From JACPYF01 sp947085525 (GTDB lineage: Bacteria; Patescibacteriota; Saccharimonadia; Saccharimonadales; Saccharimonadaceae), in the NCBI GenBank assembly GCA_947085525.1, contig CAMTWU010000003.1, positions 1 to 64,000 of the forward strand: 64,000 bases of DNA. Reading direction: 5' to 3'. Of this stretch, positions 59,487 through 64,000 are shown in pieces. Within the stretch, counting starts at the first letter, position 1; each line of letters starts with the position of its first letter. The translations under genes were made by a program, and so were the position numbers. The notes beneath the pieces were generated by a model. That model had not been told where the DNA came from and made no database searches. It worked only from the letters and a program-made list of their open reading frames with translations.

Positions 59487-61496
59487 ATGTCAAAATTTCT
59501 ACGTGATTTATTAGATGCCGAGGAACCACTCTTTGGCTTGAGTCTACGTGATCTAGAAAAAGCCAGCGGTAAACAAGGTGTTGATGCTAGGTTGATTGCT
59601 GATATTACCCAAGAGACTCATCAAGCTATCCGTGAGCTAGGGTTAGATCACAAAAATACCACGGGCAAAGAATTTTACCAAGCATTGATGGCGCGCGTAG
59701 CAAGCGATAACGAACGGGTGACTAAAATTGTTGGCGGAACAGATAGTGATGACGTGCGCCAAATGGTTCCGCTGCTAGTAGCTGCAGCTAACAAAGTAAA
59801 ATTCAATCGCAAAGTTTTTGTACTAAAACACGACAAAGCCAAAGATTTGCTGCGACAAATGCCACCGAAAAAACTGATGCAACGGCTAGGCTACGATAAT
59901 ATCGAAGATTTATTTGGAGGTGAGAATTTTTCCGAGCTCTATACTGCCCTGCGGTTTTCCGAAGGCGCAGATTGGCTAAATGAATATAATGAGCTGTTCA
60001 AGACTGTCGCGGCTGATGATTACGAAGAGCGTGATATCGAAATTGTTGTGATGGATCATGACAAATATGTCGATCTGGCCGAACATTTTGTTGAGAAAAA
60101 GCTACATAACGTGACCCATACCAAAGAGCTGGGCGTAATAGTTGTTGTTCCGATGCACGCAAAGCGCATCAAAGGTCTGACACTCAAAACATTGCCACTA
60201 CTCTTTCATTACCTGAACGAAGTGAAACTGTATTCGACTTTCTTTAAGCTAAAGTCCAAAACAGCCAAGCAATTTGGCGAGACTGTGATGGAAACATTGA
60301 TAGCCGATCCTGCAAAGGCCGCCTCGATCTCGGGCAGGCACGTACACTGGCGAGTTATTCAGCGGTATTTTGGCAAACTAAAGGACGAGAGTCACCTAGA
60401 AGCATTTGAACCACATGTTCAACCCGAGGATCTACATTGGCGCCGTGCCGAGGATCTACTGTATCAGATAGATCCTGAAATGAAATTTTACAAAAGCCGC
60501 GACTGGGTTGGTATGATGTACGATGGCAGTCCCGTGACACTCAATTTTGTCGATATCGCCCTCGGTTATTCAAATGATATTAGCTACGAAGATCGTTATG
60601 TGTATCATTTCCGTGAGAGCTTGTGGAACGAAATATTTGCCCGTTATATGGGTATGCCTAACCTGAGAGAGCAAGTGCTGAATCAATTAGATAATGATAT
60701 GATTGCACCCGAAAAGCTCGGTACAGGTAAAAAAAAACGAGCTAAGTCTGCAGAGTCGGAAGCTGCACCCTACTGCCCAACGGCGTTGATCGAACAAAAC
60801 AAGCTGAATCATTTGCTGGTTCGCGAAAAGCTAGTCGATGCAGCCGCTGGTAAATTGATAGGTGTTATAGACGAGTTCGAAAAAGCTTTTGAAGTACTAG
60901 GTAAATACCCTAGGACGGTGACTGTATTTGGATCGGCTAGGTTACCTCAAAATCATCCAGCTTGCAAAGCCGCTTATGAGCTAACCAAGAAAATTGCCCA
61001 GGAAGATTATGCGATTGTCACAGGCGGCGGCCACGGCATCATGGAAGCCGCGAATCATGCTGCCTATGATATTGGTACTGGATCTGTCGGCCTTAATATC
61101 GAATTGCCGACCGAGCAAAGTCTCAACAAATATACGACCGATCATTACACGTTCGAACATTTCTTTAGCCGCAAGGTCGCATTGACTTTTGACGCTAGCG
61201 GATACGTATTTTGCGCAGGAGGTTTCGGGACACTAGATGAGTTATTTGAGATAACTACCCTAGCACAAACTGGCATCATACCTCGTGCGCCAATCATTCT
61301 ATATGGCAGTGACTTTTGGAATCCACTAGCTGACTACATACAACACACACTGAATGAAAAATTTGGAACTATTGGTCCTGATGATCCCAAGCTGCATATT
61401 ATTACTGACGATCCATTAGAGATTATTGCTTATATCGAGGCATATGAAAGCGGTCGACCAAGCTTTGCAAACCACTCGAGCGTACATCCGCTATAA
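59487..61496 (+). CDS. LOG-family protein with large unknown N-terminal region
   Basis: 669 residues. Residues 1 to about 410 match no family I know: soluble and alpha/beta, with segments such as VRQMVPLLVAAANKVKFNRKVF and DEYEERDIEIVV-like acidic stretches. A basic hinge (GTGKKKRAKSAES, about 411-420) follows. From about 453 comes a LOG/TIGR00730 domain: VTVFGSARLP, VTGGGHGIMEAAN (about 512), and AGGFGTLDELFE (about 577), the PGGxGTxxE motif with Ala for Pro. LOG proteins are nucleotide-5'-monophosphate phosphoribohydrolases. The fusion is intact. Confidence 0.85.
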   Translation: MSKFLRDLLDAEEPLFGLSLRDLEKASGKQGVDARLIADITQETHQAIRELGLDHKNTTGKEFYQALMARVASDNERVTKIVGGTDSDDVRQMVPLLVAAANKVKFNRKVFVLKHDKAKDLLRQMPPKKLMQRLGYDNIEDLFGGENFSELYTALRFSEGADWLNEYNELFKTVAADDYEERDIEIVVMDHDKYVDLAEHFVEKKLHNVTHTKELGVIVVVPMHAKRIKGLTLKTLPLLFHYLNEVKLYSTFFKLKSKTAKQFGETVMETLIADPAKAASISGRHVHWRVIQRYFGKLKDESHLEAFEPHVQPEDLHWRRAEDLLYQIDPEMKFYKSRDWVGMMYDGSPVTLNFVDIALGYSNDISYEDRYVYHFRESLWNEIFARYMGMPNLREQVLNQLDNDMIAPEKLGTGKKKRAKSAESEAAPYCPTALIEQNKLNHLLVREKLVDAAAGKLIGVIDEFEKAFEVLGKYPRTVTVFGSARLPQNHPACKAAYELTKKIAQEDYAIVTGGGHGIMEAANHAAYDIGTGSVGLNIELPTEQSLNKYTTDHYTFEHFFSRKVALTFDASGYVFCAGGFGTLDELFEITTLAQTGIIPRAPIILYGSDFWNPLADYIQHTLNEKFGTIGPDDPKLHIITDDPLEIIAYIEAYESGRPSFANHSSVHPL

Positions 61497-61497
61497 T
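61492..61497 (+). promoter_or_regulatory. -10 box of uvrB
   Basis: TATAAT overlapping the stop codon of the LOG gene and ending 6 nt before the uvrB ATG at 61504. Leaderless start probable. Confidence 0.55.
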
Positions 61498-61503
61498 AGT
61501 AGG

Positions 61504-63468
61504 ATGACAAAGTTCAAGTTAGTGACAAAATATCAGCCAACAGGTGATCAGCCTGCTGCTATTGCTCAATTGATTGATGGACTAGAAAAGGGCGAAAAGG
61601 AACAAACACTGCTGGGTGTAACTGGTAGTGGCAAGACGTTTACTATGGCAAATATTATTGCCAATCGTCAGACGCCGACATTGGTGCTAGCACATAACAA
61701 AACGTTGGCTGCACAGCTGTATAGTGAGTTCAAATCATTTTTCCCTGAAAATGAAGTTCATTATTTTGTTAGCTACTTTGACTACTACCAACCCGAAGCC
61801 TATATAGCCAGCCGCGATGTCTATATCGAAAAAGACAGCAAGATCAACGAAGAGATCGATAAGTTGCGGCATGCAGCTACTGCTGCACTGCTAACTGGGC
61901 GTGATGTGATCATTGTTGCTAGTGTCAGCTGTATTTACGGCATCGGCTCACCAGAAGCCTACAATCAAATGTCAGTCACTGTTAAAAAGAGCGAAAGACG
62001 TTCGCTAGATAAATTCGTTCGACATTTAACAGATATCCAATATCAACGAAATGATATTGATTTTTCTCGCGGCACATTTCGTCAACGTGGTGATATCATC
62101 GACGTGTTTCCTGCGGGCGGTGACAACGCCTATCGCATAGAGTTCTTTGGTGACGAAGTCGAAAATATCAGTGAGATCAATCCACTAACTGGTGAAATTT
62201 TGCGCAGGCCCAGCGAAGTACATATCTTCCCGAGCTCGCACTACGTCACGCCAAAGGAAAAGCTATCTCATGCTTTGACAGGTATTAAAAAAGAGTTTGA
62301 ACAGCAGGTGCAACACTTTGAAAAAGCCGGTAAATTCCTAGAAGCCCAACGCCTGACGCAGCGTACAAAATACGATATCGAAATGCTAGAAGAAACAGGG
62401 TTTGTCAAAGGTATCGAAAACTACAGTCGCTATCTAACCGATCGCGAGCCGGGCGCACAGCCGGCAACATTGATAGACTATTTCCCTGATGATTGGCTGT
62501 TGATGGTCGACGAATCACACATGAGCCTGCCACAGGTACGTGGTATGTATAATGGCGATCGAGCTCGCAAAGAGACTTTGGTCGAACACGGTTTTCGTAT
62601 GCCTAGCGCACTCGACAACCGTCCACTACGTTTTGACGAGTTCAATAATCATATCAATCAAGCAATCTATGTATCGGCGACCCCGAGCGACTATGAGCTA
62701 GAGCATTCACCTCCTCCTGCGCAGCAGGTTATTCGTCCAACTGGACTAGTCGACCCAGTGATCGACATTCGTTCCTCTGAAGGCCAAGTTGATGATTTGA
62801 TTGCCGAGATCCGTGAGCGTATAGAAAAACACCAACGAGTTCTGGTAACAACCCTAACCAAACGTATGGCCGAAGATCTGACAGAGCATTTACAAGAACT
62901 CGATATCAAAACTGCCTATATTCATAGTGACATTGACACGTTGGAGCGTGGGGATATACTGAAATCACTACGACTAGGCGAGTTTGATGTGCTGGTCGGT
63001 ATTAACTTGCTGCGTGAAGGTTTGGACTTGCCAGAGGTTAGTTTGGTAGCAATCATCGACGCCGACAAAGAAGGTTTCCTGCGTAGCGCCAGTGCGCTGA
63101 TACAAACAATCGGTCGTGCAGCCAGGCATCTAGATGGAAAAGTCATCATGTATGCCGATCACGAAACCGATTCTATGAAAAAAGCGATCGGCGAAACCAA
63201 CCGCCGCCGCAAGATCCAAGAAGACTACAATACCGAGCACAACATCACACCCGAGAGTATCGCCAAAGAAATTAGCGAAGGCTTGCGGGCGATCATACCA
63301 GAAAAAGACAAAGGTCCAACGCTGAAACTAAGCAAGATACCAAAAGATGAATACCCACACCTATTAAAAGAACTAACAGGTCAAATGGAACTCGCCAGCG
63401 CCAACTTAGAATTTGAAAAAGCCGCTGAACTACGTGATTCGATAGAGGAAATAAAAGCAAAAATGTAA
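61504..63468 (+). CDS. uvrB: UvrABC system protein B
   Basis: 654 residues. Walker A GVTGSGKT at 38-45; the beta-hairpin region YFDYYQPEAYIASRDVYIEK; DEAD-type LLMVDESHMSLPQ; helicase motifs VSATPSDYELEHS and GRAARHLDGKVIMYADHET; a C-terminal UVR (UvrC-binding) domain, LEFEKAAELRDSIEEIK. The damage-verifying helicase of nucleotide excision repair. The start at 61504 fits the family N-terminus MTKFKLVTKYQPTGDQPAAI. Confidence 0.98.
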   Translation: MTKFKLVTKYQPTGDQPAAIAQLIDGLEKGEKEQTLLGVTGSGKTFTMANIIANRQTPTLVLAHNKTLAAQLYSEFKSFFPENEVHYFVSYFDYYQPEAYIASRDVYIEKDSKINEEIDKLRHAATAALLTGRDVIIVASVSCIYGIGSPEAYNQMSVTVKKSERRSLDKFVRHLTDIQYQRNDIDFSRGTFRQRGDIIDVFPAGGDNAYRIEFFGDEVENISEINPLTGEILRRPSEVHIFPSSHYVTPKEKLSHALTGIKKEFEQQVQHFEKAGKFLEAQRLTQRTKYDIEMLEETGFVKGIENYSRYLTDREPGAQPATLIDYFPDDWLLMVDESHMSLPQVRGMYNGDRARKETLVEHGFRMPSALDNRPLRFDEFNNHINQAIYVSATPSDYELEHSPPPAQQVIRPTGLVDPVIDIRSSEGQVDDLIAEIRERIEKHQRVLVTTLTKRMAEDLTEHLQELDIKTAYIHSDIDTLERGDILKSLRLGEFDVLVGINLLREGLDLPEVSLVAIIDADKEGFLRSASALIQTIGRAARHLDGKVIMYADHETDSMKKAIGETNRRRKIQEDYNTEHNITPESIAKEISEGLRAIIPEKDKGPTLKLSKIPKDEYPHLLKELTGQMELASANLEFEKAAELRDSIEEIKAKM

Positions 63469-63516
63469 AAAAACAGCCCCGGTGTCTCAAATTTCTTTCG
63501 AGACGAAACACCGGAG
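63467..63516 (-). terminator. Terminator of the orphan membrane protein gene
   Basis: CCGGTGTCTC pairs with GAGACgaaACACCGG with a three-base bulge; on the minus strand it ends in TTTTTTT. It may also serve uvrB. Confidence 0.8.
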
Positions 63517-63532
63517 CCTTGCGCGGTTTGTT

Positions 63533-63952
63533 TTACGGACCACACCACCGTATGAACTCCTTGCGCTGCGTGAACTCGCTGGCATCTGTGATCGGAGTTT
63601 TGTACTTGACCCCAGCGATGTTCGCGAGCCACTTGCCGTCGTCACGGTTAAGGGTGACGCGACAGCCAACAGGGTAACCCTGCAAGCTGACCCCAGCCTC
63701 TCTGCTGTAAATCATTACAACACCCCGAAAGCCAAGCGCCTGAAGAGCTGCCTTGTCTTTGTCAGATTGCTTCTGGTTGCCAGCCTCCTCTGCCGCTATG
63801 GCGAATGCCAGTGCAGCTATAAAAGCCAGAGCACCAAGATTGCCAAGCCACTTTGCTCGTTGTTTGTTCTTCTCAGGATCAGTTCGCAAGCAAAAAACAA
63901 TGAGCACAATTGCGACTAACACAAAAAAGAGCGCCACATACCACATGTTCAT
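63533..63952 (-). CDS. Orphan two-helix membrane protein
   Basis: 139 residues. Two membrane helices at the N-terminus (VALFFVLVAIVLIVFCL and LGNLGALAFIAALAFAIAA) with a cytosolic basic loop (DPEKNKQRAK), then an extracytoplasmic or cytosolic domain of about 80 residues with two Cys (GCRVTL, RWCGP). Not recognised. The start at 63950-63952 follows AGGTGG. GC-richer than its surroundings, own terminator. Confidence 0.6.
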   Translation of the reverse strand: MNMWYVALFFVLVAIVLIVFCLRTDPEKNKQRAKWLGNLGALAFIAALAFAIAAEEAGNQKQSDKDKAALQALGFRGVVMIYSREAGVSLQGYPVGCRVTLNRDDGKWLANIAGVKYKTPITDASEFTQRKEFIRWCGP

Positions 63953-64000
63953 CCTCACACCACCTTTTCGATTGATTTCAAAAATATGAAGATTAGTTTT

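Noticed and set aside
1..64000. CRISPR arrays, rRNA genes, insertion sequences, integrase genes
   Set aside because: I saw no regularly spaced repeats, no rRNA-like sequence and no transposase or integrase motifs in any frame.

Overview
This 64 kb window looks like chromosome of a Patescibacteria/CPR bacterium, most probably an environmental Candidatus Saccharibacteria (TM7). That is an inference from gene content: very tight packing with 1-14 nt overlaps, trimmed housekeeping enzymes (AspRS without most of the GAD domain, a Mur ligase without its N-terminal domain), a split transketolase in a sugar-phosphate operon, and a cytochrome bo3 oxidase cluster of the kind reported for soil and water Saccharibacteria. 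TGA, TAG and TAA all behave as stops, so the standard code is used. Many genes start 6-13 nt downstream of a TATAAT-like -10 box, i.e. look leaderless.

Layout. 0-10.3 kb: translation and RNA metabolism (RRM protein, tRNA-Ala, Mur ligase, leuS with an internal Nudix domain, rpmF, nusB, Nudix, rnc, two aberrant tRNA-like genes, rpsP, khpA, trmD). 10.5-16.8 kb: membrane and envelope genes (ABC exporter, a Fur-type regulator divergent from a ZIP metal transporter, a VanY-type carboxypeptidase, secreted proteins). 16.7-22.1 kb: minus-strand cyoABCDE cluster with two small membrane proteins. 22.3-28.9 kb: aspS, a patch of decayed and orphan genes (24.1-25.3 kb), lipid kinase plus PAP2 phosphatase, and small genes. 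29.0-34.9 kb: a probable accessory cassette, an SF2 helicase followed by two unrecognised proteins, next to tRNA-Gln whose 3' end is partly duplicated. 35-41.7 kb: HxlR/FMN-reductase pair, secreted and membrane proteins, rmuC, aquaporin. 41.7-46.1 kb: pheS and pheT separated by a PNPOx-like gene and a Nudix gene in one overlapping operon. 46.2-53.4 kb: a sigma-70 gene broken by two frameshifts, FKBP isomerase, glutaredoxin/thioredoxin reductase, PLD-like protein, pyrophosphatase, Rel/SpoT. 53.5-59.4 kb: gap-rpiB-rpe-tktN-tktC-fba-pfkB. 59.5-64 kb: a large LOG-domain fusion, uvrB and an orphan membrane protein.

The genes together suggest a small, host-associated or fermentative cell: pentose-phosphate and lower glycolytic steps, a quinol oxidase probably used to exploit or remove oxygen, thiol redox enzymes and peptidoglycan tailoring. 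The points most worth a second look are the Nudix domain inside LeuRS (with a second Nudix gene inside the phe operon), the helicase cassette at tRNA-Gln, the two abnormal tRNA-like genes at 8.0-8.3 kb, and the doubly frameshifted sigma factor.
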